Source: Monilinia fructicola
Lineage: Eukaryota; Ascomycota; Leotiomycetes; Helotiales; Sclerotiniaceae
Direction of reading: 5' to 3'
NCBI GenBank assembly: GCA_008692225.1
Contig: VICG01000003.1
Coordinates: forward strand, 737,501 to 801,500
Length of the DNA stretch: 64,000 nucleotides
Within the stretch, counting starts at the first letter, position 1, and each line of letters begins with the position of its first letter. The translations under genes were made by a program, and so were the position numbers. Of the stretch, positions 11,030-23,041 are shown in pieces. The notes under the pieces are model-generated. The model had not been told where the DNA came from. It ran no database searches and saw only the letters and a list, made by a program, of their open reading frames with translations.

Positions 11030-14000
11030 CAATTTTTTACACGCAAAGCCTGACAAGTCGAAGTTATCAACAAAAGTTGTTTTTGGATATTCGAGAAGAG
11101 CAGTTTATTGTTGGAAAGAACAAGGACTGACTTCAAAGAAACAATAGACTCTTTTGATAGATACGAGTAATGCAGTGTGGTGTGAAACAGGTTAGAATAT
11201 TCTTCAAGGTATGATGGTTTAAATTGTTCGGGAAGGGCTATCTTGAGACGATCTGAACCACTTCTGACGAGAGGACTACGATACTATTTCAGGCCTTCAA
11301 AGTAGAGGGACATGCGTGGCTCACGTATATTAGAATGGCCTTAAACCTGATTTGTAAAGATCTATCATTGATGCGGCCAATCGCGGGTAGATGAGATGGA
11401 AAGGAAAAAAGAACAGGAGCCAACGCCAACGGAACAATACGTCAAGTTTGCTAACGAGCTTGTTAAGGACAAGGGCATTGTTCGAACTCATTGATCTCCA
11501 CCAGAAATGACTAGGTTAAATGCTAGACGGACTGTCGGGAGCATGCGTGATGCAAATAGAGCCCTGGGTGGGGAGGGAGGCTAACCAGGGTATGCTAGTG
11601 TGGAGGAAGACCGCCACGAAGTCATGCATGAACATGAACGTGAGCATGATAATGCTTCCGAAATGTTGCATTCTAGCGCTTCCATTGTTGAGTAGTCATC
11701 GAAGAACAGTTGAAACCTGGGAGCTGGCGCTTGAAACTGATTTATACTCCTTCAACCCCTCGCAGTTGTTTTAGACGCATGTCTGTGCGTAATCTGATCG
11801 ACCTTGACTTTTTGATTGTAATGATCAGTAGTAGTTCACCAAGCTTATACTATACATCAAGATGAAGATTTTGAATGTCCCAAGGAGGAAAGGATTCATG
11901 AATCGATAGCAGCTGCTCGTCGCCGCCTCCACGACCAAACATGGTATCTGGGATTGACGTCGGAAACGAGGGAATTGGCGGTCTGATTTTGCAAGGGTAA
12001 GAACAATTTTTGATTCAAGGATGATAATGTATGATCTTCATGGCTTGCAGCGCTTCTCAGTTCTCGATGAACCACGATCTTCCGTGGGGCAAGCAAGCGA
12101 AAAGACCGAAGAAAGTTATCAAGCCACATAGAATAAAAAGTCCTTCACTTTGGGTCATGGGTGGCTGAAAATAAACCTTACGCGACCGTTTGGGTCGACC
12201 TGTGCCTCACCCTTGACGCCTAAGCAGGAAAGAAGTGTTGCGCTGTTCGACTTCCCCGTTTGTATCTGTAGGTAGCCATTACAATGGGCACAATTGCATA
12301 ACCGGCTTTTCCTTCACCAAGGCCTTCGGAAGCCTACATCTGGCGGTGTAAATTTGTCTCGTCATGTGAGACGGCGCCATGATCGTGTAGATGGTTTGAG
12401 TCAGTAAATCTTTATTCATAACGTTCAGAAACATGGCATCCATGGACACCGTCACACAGCCCAAAGTCTAAATCGCCAACACCCTGAATGGCATACACGG
12501 CGAGCGCTCAATCAAAGCTTTCTGCAGTTCGGATTCCGTTCAGCCCTGATGAATCTCATCCAGGAAGATGGGGAGGGGGGGGGGCGGTGAATGCCCAGTA
12601 AACGCTTTTAGCTGTCATCTAGCCTTGAAAAAAGTATAAACTGCCAGATCAGACGAGAGTACCAAATTATTGCTGTCGCACGGCCTTGGGATATAGCGCC
12701 TCAAGCAAGCATTGCCCAATTGCGTGCATTAGCATGCTACATATGACAACAATAGCATAGCTGTGCTGTCACTGTTGATTGCGGTGTCTCAGAAAGGATA
12801 CATAACTGCGGATATCCGTCATGTAGCTGTAGCCGTTTGTTTTCCATTTACAATGGTCATTGTTGTGTGAAAAACAGCATTCTGCATTCATGAACAGCTG
12901 AGTCAGGCGGCTGTCAAAATTAGTATCTGCTGTTGTGCTGAGTTAATTGCCTCATGTACAAGTATAGGTGGATTTAAGCGTGGTTCGGTTTGCTGCCGAT
13001 ATTATGCCTTGAAAGCATGATCTCATCACGGATTCTCTAGCCGTCGGTGTAGATTTTCTCAGTCGAGACGCTTAGTCATGCAGGTATCGTGTTTATCGCT
13101 CCCTCGTCCCGAATCAAAAATAATCCGATGATTGTGGGGGAGGGAAGATCTTTGTGAACCAAACTCAAGGTCAAACCAGACAAGTTGCTGCAAAGAAACT
13201 AACTGCCTTGATATTTCCAAGATGCAAGTCGCGTGGCACTTTGGTGAGTGGCGCATACGGGGGGGGGGCAGGGCTATGGAAATGAACTCGTCTCAGAAAG
13301 AGAAGAAAAAAAAAAAAGGCCAACCCCCCATGTCTGTTTGAGCGGTGTGGTTATGTTATGCTATGCAGTCCCAGAGAAGAACAATAGCACTAACTATAGT
13401 AATTTTCGAAGAATAATTGCGCCGAAGAGGGTTCGAGGATATTAGGACAACCTCTCATTTCAAAGTAGGGTCCAAAATTATTCATGCTGAGTTCCCGTAT
13501 CCTTTTTAGATCTGACCAATACAGTGAGTGAGTAGACTTTTGGAACAAAGTTAACCAACAACAAGGTTAAGATCTGAGTCTACAAATGGATATTAGCCAA
13601 TTGGGACAAGAAATGTTTGAGATCTTCTCCTGATCCTCTTTTTTTATTTTCTACTCTTTCTCTGTCATCTCTTTCGTCAAGTTTGAGCCTTGTGACAAGG
13701 AAATCCATCATTGGATCAGAGACTTCGCCTTTTCATACTATAATAAGTTAAATTCAAAAGATCAACGAGGGAAGGAAGGTTCACGGTCCTTGAGACTTCT
13801 AAAGCATTGAGTTTTTGATGTGGCGGGGGGGAGGAGGGGGTAGATGAAAGAGAGTGCCAGGATTTAAGGGTTGATAAGAGAATTGAGGATGTATCAATTG
13901 ATATCTGGATGGATGGATGGATGGATGGATGAACCTTTTGAGAAAGAGCATGGTGGTGGTGGTGAAGATGAAGATGAATATATTCGAATTGTGATCATTT

Positions 14001-16988
14001 TTTGCTTTATGATCTATCAAGATAAAGAAGTATTTGAAAGTAGTAGTAGTAGAAGAAGAAGAAGAAGAATAGGATGCTGATGAAGACAGAGATGATGGAG
14101 GAAAGAGATGATGATGATGATAGAGAGGATGGAAATGGAGAAGCCAAGTTAGATGATGAAAATGATGAACATTCCCATCAATTCCCCTTGATTCCAATCA
14201 ACTTACCTAATATAGCATTCCCGTGGACGCATACGCATACGCATACGCACACATACATCCGCCTTTGGAAAGGATGGTATTTGCATGGGAAAGTATTACT
14301 TGGGTAGGTCGGAAGGTATGTATGTACTGGGTAGGTAGGAGAGGGATGTGAGTAGGTATCTCTTTCCTCTTTCTGCCTGTGCCTGTGCCTGTGCCTGCCT
14401 GCCTGCCTTATTACTTTATGATGTGGTAGTACAGTAATATGTATATATGTATATATGGATGAATGTATATATGAATGAATATATCCATATGTATATATAT
14501 ATCCATATGTATGTATGTATGTAACGCGTAATATGATTGGGTATAATATGATGTGTATGATAAAGGTAGAACGACTAGGGACCTACTGTATGATTTGATA
14601 TATCCAACCTAGAATCAGGAGAATATATCTCGGAGATATAATTAACCTTACTATCCTTACGACCCTTACCTACATTACATTACATGAGATTACTATACCT
14701 ACCTGCCCATTGACTAAAGTGATCCGACCCTCTAGTGTTTGGTATTCATGTGTAACCTGGAACCAACCACCTGGGCATCCGATATCCATCCAGATGCGAC
14801 CGTCCAACTTTGAATTGAAGAGTTACACCGTTCCGTTGTACCAGCCCTGAAGGTCGTTGGATACTCGTATGATATATAGTTCAAGTATACACACCATACC
14901 AACTTATTATTAATGTACCAATCTATTGGAGAAACCATCACCTAGGCAATCCATGGATCTATCAATCTATTAAAACCATCACCTGGGCAATCTATCAATC
15001 TATTAAAGATATATTAATCTACCAAGTGCTGAACCTATCAATCTATTAATCTATCAATCTACTGTATTAATCTATTCATTTATTTATTCATTAACTTATT
15101 AACTTATTAACTTATTATTATCCAACCTACCTACTAATTAATCTATTCTACCAATCCTATACACACATATATACACACACACGTACACATATATATACAC
15201 ATATAATAATCCAACACCTATAAATAGATCCATCTATAAATTTATGATACATACCTCCAGCTAGCTACCTACATCCATACACAGAGTACATATATCCACC
15301 TGGGCATCCATATCAACAACTCAACAACCAATTTATAATTGATAATTCTACTAAAATAACAAAATCAATCAATCGACTCCAGGGCTCCTCTTTTTTCCCC
15401 ATCCTTCATTCTCGACCCATCATCATAGTACTGTATCATACTCATCATACAGCACAGTATCGATCTGCCGTACCTACTAGGTAGTGACACTTCATCTGTC
15501 TCCATAACCTCATCCATCTTTTTTTGGGTTGAATTTCTGATGCTTCCTGTACGCCGTACGATTCCTTCCCCGTGGAATCTTCTCGACTGGGTGACTGACA
15601 TTGAAGGGCGGCCGATCTTACTCGTACACCAGATAGATACTGTAGGTATCTAGCAGGCAAGATGCATACTGTACAATGTACTGTGTACATACATCGGCAC
15701 CCAAGTCGAGAGATGGACAACCAACCTTATACGAGAAAGCAACGATTGAGTTCATCATTCACGGAGTACGGAGTATTTTCATCCATCATTACTAAGGAAT
15801 CAGTTGGTCATTCCAAACTTTCATCTCTGCTTCACAGCGGCGAACATACTGTACATACTCCGTACATAACCTGGCAAATGATCAAAGTGGTTGTTAACTT
15901 GAATCTATCAACTACCAACCTTGGAACGTGGAACTACAAACTACAGCAATACCAATCAACGACCAACGACCAACGACCAACGACCAACATCATCTACTTA
16001 TCATTAAGGTTATTTATCAATACCCAAGCTAAGATCTGTTGAACCCTGCCTACCTAATGTACCTTGTATGCCTTCCCTATATATCTAGTATCTACTGTAC
16101 AGTCTGTACTACTACTGCTGCTGCTACTAGGTACTAGGTACTAGGTAGCCTTATCTACTTTGTTCCTTTATATACTAGTAACTTATTATTATAGTACAGT
16201 AGGTATAGCACAGTATAGTCCCGCTAACCAGTCTACTACTCCGTACTAATTACTTATTTCGAGAAACATCAAGGAAAAACACCGAGGTAAAGATCCATCC
16301 ATGGATAGATCCGAAAAAAATAAATCCGAAAAAATCAAAAAATCAAAATCAAAATCAAAATCAAAAATAAAAAAAACAGAGTCAAAAGAGAATCAAAATA
16401 AAAAAATACACCAAAACAAAATAAAAAGTAACACCTGGGCACCTGCAGTCTTCATAGTAGGGTTACGTATATACCGGCACTTCTCCTGTAACCTTACTCC
16501 GTAGATCAATCATATCGATAAGAAAATTCATTTGGATCATCATCATCGTCTTCTTCTTCTTCTCCTTCTTTCATCCATCTCATCATCAACCAACCATTCA
16601 CAATCAACACAATACAGTAAAATCCCTCCTCAAAACCTTAAAATCCTCGAGGTTTCTCGCAGGTTTCGCTTCATTTTAATTGCCCGCGTGTATAACGGCT
16701 GCTTTTTACACTTCCAAGGTTTTCATACAGTATTATACGGTACAGTACACAGCAGTCAATCAAATACCTTGCTAGTCTGCCCGCCTTACGTCGGACTTTA
16801 GTGGTCCCCCCAATTTGAAGCCTCATCCGTTCCGCCTTACTTATCCTTACGGCACTGTACGGACGGACTGTACCTACATTCATACATTCATCCCTCCCCC
16901 CCCCCCCCCAGCTGGTCCTTTCCCTTCCTTTCCTTTCCTTCCCTTCCCGTCCCTCCCTTCACCAAAAAAAGGGAATTAGAAATTTACC
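11030..16988. other. Gene-poor 6-kb intergenic tract
   Basis: No gene was recognised on either strand. ORFs are short and lack motifs. The left part (11.1-13.5 kb) is unremarkable single-copy-looking DNA. The right part (13.8-16.9 kb) is dense in simple repeats: GGAT near 13905-13932, GCATAC near 14229-14248, ATGT/ATAT near 14450-14525, CTAT/TTAT near 14950-15120, and ATCAAA near 16335-16360. The ACTCCGTAC motif occurs near 15761, 15856, 16238 and 16495. Confidence 0.5.
16896..16966 (+). promoter_or_regulatory. Pyrimidine-rich leader upstream of the ALF1 start
   Basis: A run of 14 C (16896-16909) is followed by repeated CCTTT/CCCTT to about 16966, ending some 20 nt before the ATG. Such CT-rich tracts are common in fungal core promoters and 5' UTRs. 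The role here is inferred. Confidence 0.4.
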
Positions 16989-18490
16989 ATGACTATGCAA
17001 ACAACAGGGGATATCCCCATGATAGTTCGATCCGAGAACTCAGGATCAGAGCGTCGTATAACTCCATCGTGGACCATTGGACAATTAAAAGCCAAGCTGG
17101 TTCCCGTGACCGGTATCCCTTCTCTGGATCAAAAGCTCACCTTGTGGATCAACAATCAACAATCTATCGACATCCAAGCTCAGGATGAAGAGAATACTCA
17201 ACTGACCAACTTTCCTCTGGCGCCTCAAGCCGTTATTCACGTGAGTTCGGAGGGTTTTTTTTTTTGGTCCCCCTTCCTTTTAGCTCCGTAACGCGAAACA
17301 TGTCGTGGTACTCTAAGACCTTCGCATTCTGCAAGGCTGGCTGGCTGGTTGGCGGTTTGTTCACTCGGGCCCTCGGAGCTTTTTTTTCTTCTAAACGTGA
17401 TGAGACTTGGTCTTCTGTATCGATTGTATCGCGACGAGACAAGCTTGAATTTTTCAGCATCCCGCGGTGTGGTTCATGCCGTTGTTACCGGGTTACCCCA
17501 ATAGTTCATTCCATTCTGTCTATGCCATGAAGACAAACAAATCTTAAATGGAAGATTACTGAACTTGCCGAGACAGCTTTACGTGGGTTAGTTTCCTGCC
17601 CTACAGCTAGGCCAAGTGTTCCATCATACCTGGAGTGGATATCTTCGTCACGGGCATGTCAAGCTCTCTTCGCTGTCCATGAACTATTTGCAAATTGCCA
17701 GAGTCTGAGCCCCATCCAGCTCCATCCAAGTGGATATCCCATTGCATGATGACAATACGTCTCACTCTGAGTCACGCTGTGCTGTATCCGAAATCTAAAT
17801 CGTCACTCGGACTTGCAAGCACATACCTACGGTTCTCCATTGTTAAGTGGCAATCTCCATCAAGGACACGTATCGATCCCAAGTTTTTCCACCAGGTTCC
17901 CCCAACCAACATCCATCCCGAGTTATCCGCCATAATACCTACACTACCGTGTCTGACCAATCTCTTTGCCACCCAAAAAAAATACTAACACGATCCCTCC
18001 AGGTGACCGATACGCGCGCCCCGGGCCTCCGCGAAAATTACACGGATGTCTCCGCCGTCGAGAAATACACGCTGCCCGTAGAAAGCTACGAGAAACGAAC
18101 CGACAGCGTGCTGGCGTGGAAGCGAAACGAAAAGCTCGGTCGCTTCAACCCCGATGCTCCCACCCTCCTCGATGCCAAGCTCGCCGTCTACGACAACGAG
18201 ATTCGAGCGAAGGGTATCGCGGTAGGAAAGCGATGTCGCGTGGGCGAAGATGATTCCAGAAGAGGTGAGGTCATGTACGTAGGCGATGTTGAGGAGATTC
18301 CCGGCGGGGCCGGAAAATGGATCGGGATCAAGCTCGATGAGCCGTGGGGAAAAATGACGGCAGTTTGGGTGGGAAGAGGTATTGGGGTCACGAGGGCGAG
18401 GGGAAATTCGGAGTCTTCGTCAGGCCGGAAAGGGTGACCGTCGGCGATTTCCCCGTCTTGGATGATTTCGAGGATATGGAGGAGATGTGA
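16989..18490 (+). CDS. ALF1: Tubulin-folding cofactor B (Alf1/TBCB), one frameshift
   Basis: This chaperone binds alpha-tubulin after CCT release and passes it on for heterodimer assembly. Exon 1 (16989-17240) encodes the ubiquitin-like domain ([29 protein letters not shown]). Exon 2 (18003-18490) encodes the linker ([16 protein letters not shown]) and the CAP-Gly domain ([35 protein letters not shown]), ending in the acidic tail DDFEDMEEM. The A5 run at 18350-18354 must be A6 to read the CAP-Gly core. That gives 246 residues, normal for the family. The separating intron is 762 nt, with a TACTAACA branch-like site 18 nt before the acceptor, unusually long for this region. Confidence 0.93.
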
Positions 18491-18652
18491 TGGCCGTGTC
18501 TTGTTGCTCCTGCTGCGCGGGGAATTGTGGCCAAGAGATTAATACTCCTCCTTGCGCCAATACACACATAGTATACACATCCAATAAAAGTCATACATAT
18601 TCTAAACAAATACGTAGAGTATATCTATAGTACATCAAACCCACCCACCCAA

Positions 18653-18674
18653 TCTCTCTCTCTCTCTCTCTCTC
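18653..18674. repeat. (CT)n microsatellite
   Basis: Eleven perfect CT copies lie between the convergent ALF1 and aldo/keto reductase-like genes. Confidence 0.9.
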
Positions 18675-18699
18675 AAATCCAACATCTAAAATCTAAAAT

Positions 18700-20497
18700 C
18701 TAACCCCCACCCCTGATCCCCCACCTCTGCCTCACAACCCCCCTCCCCTTCCTCAACTTCCGCGCCTCATCCCTCTGCTCCTGCACCACCTTTGCAATCA
18801 CACTCGGACTACACCCTTCCCGCACCAAACGATCGATTTCCTGTTTCCGCGAGCGTTTCCGCATCGCGCTGTTTTCTCTCGGGGAGGCTCGAGAGATCGA
18901 GAAGGAGGAGGAGGAGGGGATGAATGGACGGGATGCGGGGGCGGGAGATGGGACTCGTGGATTGATGGAGAGTGGGGGATGTTGCGTTGGGGGTGCGGGG
19001 GGGGGTATCTGAGGGTGCTCGCGATGCCTGTGGATGGGGCTGGGGCTGGGGCTGGGATGGGATCAGGGTTGGGGTTGGGGTTGCGCGCTGCGGCCGCTAC
19101 TTTCGTCGACATCCCAGTCCTGCAAGCTGGTCGCGTGGACGTCGGCTGGCGCAGCTGGGGCAGCGTCCCGGGGCGCGCCTTGCGTGTACGGGGTCGGCAG
19201 TTTCCGCTCCCAGCCTACGCCCTCGAAGAACGTGCGCGCCGCGCTCTCGAGGCGCATCCACCTCAGGCGCCCTTTGCGCCCTCGGATGTACTTCTCCAAC
19301 TTCGTCAGGGCCCTCATGTCGCGGCGCAGCGTCTTGACTTTGTTGCCCTCTTCCAAGATGGCAAGTCCGTGGAGGCGTAGCGAGAGCAACAGTATCTGCA
19401 TGGCCAGTCTCCGGGACTCTTCTTGCTCAAAACCCAGTTCTTGCAGGATGCAGCAGATTTTCAAAGGTCAAGGCGTTCTGGGCTACCTGGGTCATGTCGT
19501 TGGTTGACCATGACGATTGGAATACCATGTCCTTCTTGGGGTAGTTGTTGTCGAGATCGAACCCGATGTCCCTCCCGTTGTGTTTCTTGGACGTGTTCAC
19601 GAATACGGATGGGACGATCCTTCTCCCTTCTTCTGCCCGCGCCGGCACTTTCCTCGCCAATTCCCATCAGCTGCCTGCTCCGCGACCCCAAGCTCCTGAT
19701 GGGGTGGGGTACGTAGGTTGACAGGACCTTCCACGCTTCTATGCTTTCTGCTCTCGTGGGATATGGCGAACGGAGGATTAGACAATCAATATATGTATCC
19801 CTTTCATCATCCGACGTCTCAAGGTTCTTAAGCGACGAGGCGATCGAGGCGTGGATCTGTTCGGCTATGGGAGAGGAGAAGGAATATGGTAATCTCGTCA
19901 TCACCTCTTCCAAGGTTTTCTCTCCCTTCACACTGCTAGGTATGGCATGGAGATTGTGTCCTTCGGGCGGTGCGAATGTGGTTTGGACCTTGCGACGCGT
20001 TAGACCTTTCCTCTCACCCTCCCCGCAAGCCACAACGTGATGAGCGGGGAAAAACGTCTTTTGAAAATTTTGCATCGGGTTACGACTAGGGAAGATATGT
20101 CTCGTACATAAAGCTCGTTCCTTTCCACCACCCCCTTCTCGATAGCGCGTCGAATCCCGTCGCCCACAAGCTTTTCCTCATACTTAAGAGGTTCGGCTCC
20201 CGTCTCAATGCCCCTATATCCAGCTTGGATCGCTTCATACACTAGCCGTTCGGTTTTTTCCCCTTTCCGTGCTGTGCTGTATATGATGCGAGGGATGGTT
20301 ATTTCCGAGGCGGTACCGCTATTTACGATGGAGGGTTGGAGGATATTGGATAATTTTGGGGTGGATGTAGATGATAGTCTCGTGATTTGTTTAGGGAGAT
20401 GGGAGAGACGAGGTGATATTTGGATACATCTTGTTCTAGATGAATTGAGACCAGCGCGGAGAGTCGAGAGTGGAGAGAGCTGGAGATTGGTAAGCAT
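18700..20497 (-). CDS. Aldo/keto reductase-like protein with altered tetrad and long C-terminal tail, frame-disrupted
   Basis: Exon 1 is 20497-20108 and exon 2 is 19988-18700, with a 119-nt intron. After allowing four missing bases (near 19688, near 19665, T4 at 19458-19461, GGG at 19066-19068) the ORF closes at about 560 residues. The fold is clearly AKR: GYRGIETGAEPLKYEEKLVG, QTTFAPPEGHN, DTYIDCLILRSPYPT, HPIRSLG, KDMVFQSSW. Family members usually have Asp, Tyr, Lys and His at the tetrad. Here I read Glu, Tyr, Thr (QTTF for QTKF) and Arg (LRSP for LHSP). The first 45 residues are Arg/Ser/Leu-rich, like a mitochondrial presequence. After the barrel comes a Pro-rich segment and a basic helix (ENSAMRKRSRKQEIDRLVRE). 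Function unknown; it may be non-catalytic. Confidence 0.72.
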
Positions 20498-20985
20498 CAG
20501 TAACAATAACGACAATGAAGAGATGGATCAAACGGCAAAAGAAAGAGAGTGGGATTTTGGTATCTTGATTCGAGATGCGCACCAATTGTTCGTTTGTAGG
20601 AGAACCTTGGAAGGATGAAGAGATCCGAATTTGTAGCGTCGTGTAATAATAACTCCGAGGTATTCCCATGGTGGGGGGGCTCCTCGTCGTGGGGTGCCAC
20701 TGTGCCAGTGAGGTGAGCACAAGCAAGGTGAGCGACAATTGTTGGCGGGGTAAATATTTATGAACTCCTGCATTGCGACAAACAATGGTATCCATGGATC
20801 CATACGTCATTATTGATATTTACTTCTTCTCAAGGTCACATGTTTCAACGGTTTGTGAGGTCAAGTAAGGTTAACGTTTCGATAATCTTACCAGCTTGTA
20901 TTGTCCTTCCTGTTCATCACACACTGAACAAAGTAATCCAATACAAACAAAGTAATCCAATCCAAACAATCCAAACAATCCAATA
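20498..20985. promoter_or_regulatory. Divergent promoter region between the AKR-like and Gfo/Idh/MocA genes
   Basis: Only 488 bp separate the two start codons, so the two oxidoreductase genes probably share regulatory DNA. Next to the plus-strand start lies an array of CCAA-containing short repeats (AATCCAA / AAACAATCC, 20932-20982). No specific factor site is claimed. Confidence 0.5.
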
Positions 20986-22240
20986 ATGGCATCCAAACCA
21001 TACGAAGTTAAATGGGGTATCTTAGCAACAGGGGGCATCGCAACCAGTAAACCATCAATTCGTAATCCTTCCAAACCTTACATACTAACAACTTTCCAGC
21101 CTTCTGCAAAGATATTCTTTGCAACCCCTCCACCCGCAATGTCCTCGACATCCAACACACCATCGTGGCCGCCGCATCATCGTCCTCCGCCTCTCGCGCC
21201 GAGACCTTCCTCAAGGAAATCAACGCGCGCCCCGGCACCAAAGCCTACGGTTCATACCATGAACTAGTCAACGACCCCAATATCGACGTAATCTACATCG
21301 CCACGCCGCACTCCCATCATTTCCAAAACGCCATGTTAGCGCTGCGCGCAAACAAACATGTACTGTGCGAAAAAGCCCTTACCGTGAACGCCTCTCAAGC
21401 TCGGAACTCTTCGCGGCAGCGAAAGAGAGAAACCTCTTCTTCATGGAAGCAGTATGGACGAGGTACTTCCCCCTGAGCATCCAGATCAGGGAACTGGTAA
21501 GCAGCAAAGCCATCGGGAAGTCCACCGCGTGTTCGCCGATCTCTCGATCGCCGAAGCCACCGAAGATGGCTCCCTGGCGTTCCGCCCCGAAAACCGCATG
21601 GTGAATCCCGACCTCGCCGGCGGCGCCCTGCTGGATCTCGGCATCTACTCTCTCACGTGGGTCTTCCAGATCCTCTACCACTGTCAGGCCGGGCCCTCCG
21701 CCGAGCGCGAGGTCCCCGCGTGCTGGCCGCGGTGCAGAAGTATGAGCAGACGGGCGTGGACGAGCAGACGAGTATCATCTTGCACTTTCCCCGGCACAAG
21801 AGCGTGGGGATTGCGACGACCGGGATGAGAGTCGCGACGCAGCCGGATGCGCATGGCGAGGCCAGCAAGGATGAAGCGCCCAGCATCCGGATCCAAGGCA
21901 CGAAGGGGGAAATCCAAGTTTTTGGCCCGGCGTACCGACCGTTGCGGTTTATCGCGTCTTCCAGAATGCACATGAGGCCGGGGCGTTCGAGACGGTGGAT
22001 TGTCCGATTCCAGCGGATCCGGAGCGGGGGAATTGGGGACACGGGATGGCGTGGGAGGCGGACGAGGGTGGGGAGATGTTGAGAGATGGGAAGAAGGAGA
22101 GCGCGGCTTTGGATTGGAGGGAGAGTGAGGTTATCATGGGGGTCATGGATGAGGTGAGGAGTCAGGGGGGCTTGAAGTATAGCGAGGAGATCGAGTCGGA
22201 TGTTTTTGATGCGAAGAGTGGTTTGAATGGGAGGGCTTGA
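20986..22240 (+). CDS. Gfo/Idh/MocA-family NAD(P) dehydrogenase (xylose / dihydrodiol dehydrogenase-like), frame-disrupted
   Basis: Exon 1 (20986-21046) and exon 2 (21100-22240) flank a 53-nt intron. With four single-base additions (near 21405, 21520, CCCC 21714-21717, and 21953-21958) the ORF closes at 401 residues. The N-terminal Rossmann start is VKWGILATGGIAT. The family motif CEKALTVNASQA follows the conserved VIYIATPHSHHFQNA, and the substrate-domain segments EAVWTRYFPLS and GGALLDLGIYSL match fungal NADP-dependent D-xylose 1-dehydrogenase / trans-dihydrodiol dehydrogenase relatives. The substrate cannot be assigned from sequence. It ends SGLNGRA, with no targeting signal seen. The four changes are all deletions at or next to short homopolymers in a GC-rich stretch, while codon content stays protein-like throughout. 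Confidence 0.87.
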
Positions 22241-22629
22241 GTCATTGTGTGAGCGAGATTTTTCTTTGATCCTGATAATGCGAATATCCAGAGCTACCCT
22301 GCGAGTCTGCAACCTCTCGACTTAGATCTTGGATTCTCCTCCCTGGGCCCATAGATCTCAGTGCATGTCAGCGCTACACTCTTCAACACACCGCATCCCC
22401 ATGCCCTAATCTAAGAGCACATCACAAATCACCCTCAAGATCCAGCCAGCATCATCACAAACACCACGACACATTCCCACCCATTGCATCGTCAACTTAT
22501 AGTTCTGCGAAATACAAATTACAGAAAATAGATAAAGTTATCGACCCATCAAATTACCCACAACCTCCATCCCTCCCTCCATCCGCAATCCTCCCCGGTA
22601 CATCCAAAGATCCTCCCCACCCCGCCCCA

Positions 22630-22640
22630 GAAAGAAAGAA

Positions 22641-22691
<51 letters not shown>
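22630..22691. repeat. (AAAG)n microsatellite, about 15 copies
   Basis: Nearly perfect, with one slipped unit near 22641. Confidence 0.95.
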
Positions 22692-22863
22692 CCTAACATC
22701 TATGATATCATCATCAAATCATTATTTTTATAGTATAATTTCAAACGAGCTGTGTGAAACTACGCGGCTATTTTTAAGATTCTTAAGATCCCCCCAGCCG
22801 ACAAGAAGGAAGATGGAGGATCGTTCTGCGGGTGTTTTATCTGACGTAGATCGATCTAGAGTG

Positions 22864-22883
22864 TGCGTATGCGTATGCGTATG

Positions 22884-22936
<53 letters not shown>

Positions 22937-23041
22937 TGTATATGTATATGTGTATGTGGATATGTATTGTATGTGTATATGTATATGTATATGTATGTGT
23001 ATATGTATATGTATGTGTATATGTATATGTATGTGTATGTA
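22864..23041. repeat. (GTATAT / GTATGT)n compound microsatellite
   Basis: About 178 bp of hexamer variants TATGTA, GTATGC and TGTATG. All overlapping ORFs (M-Y or C-I repeats) are products of this array. Confidence 0.95.
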
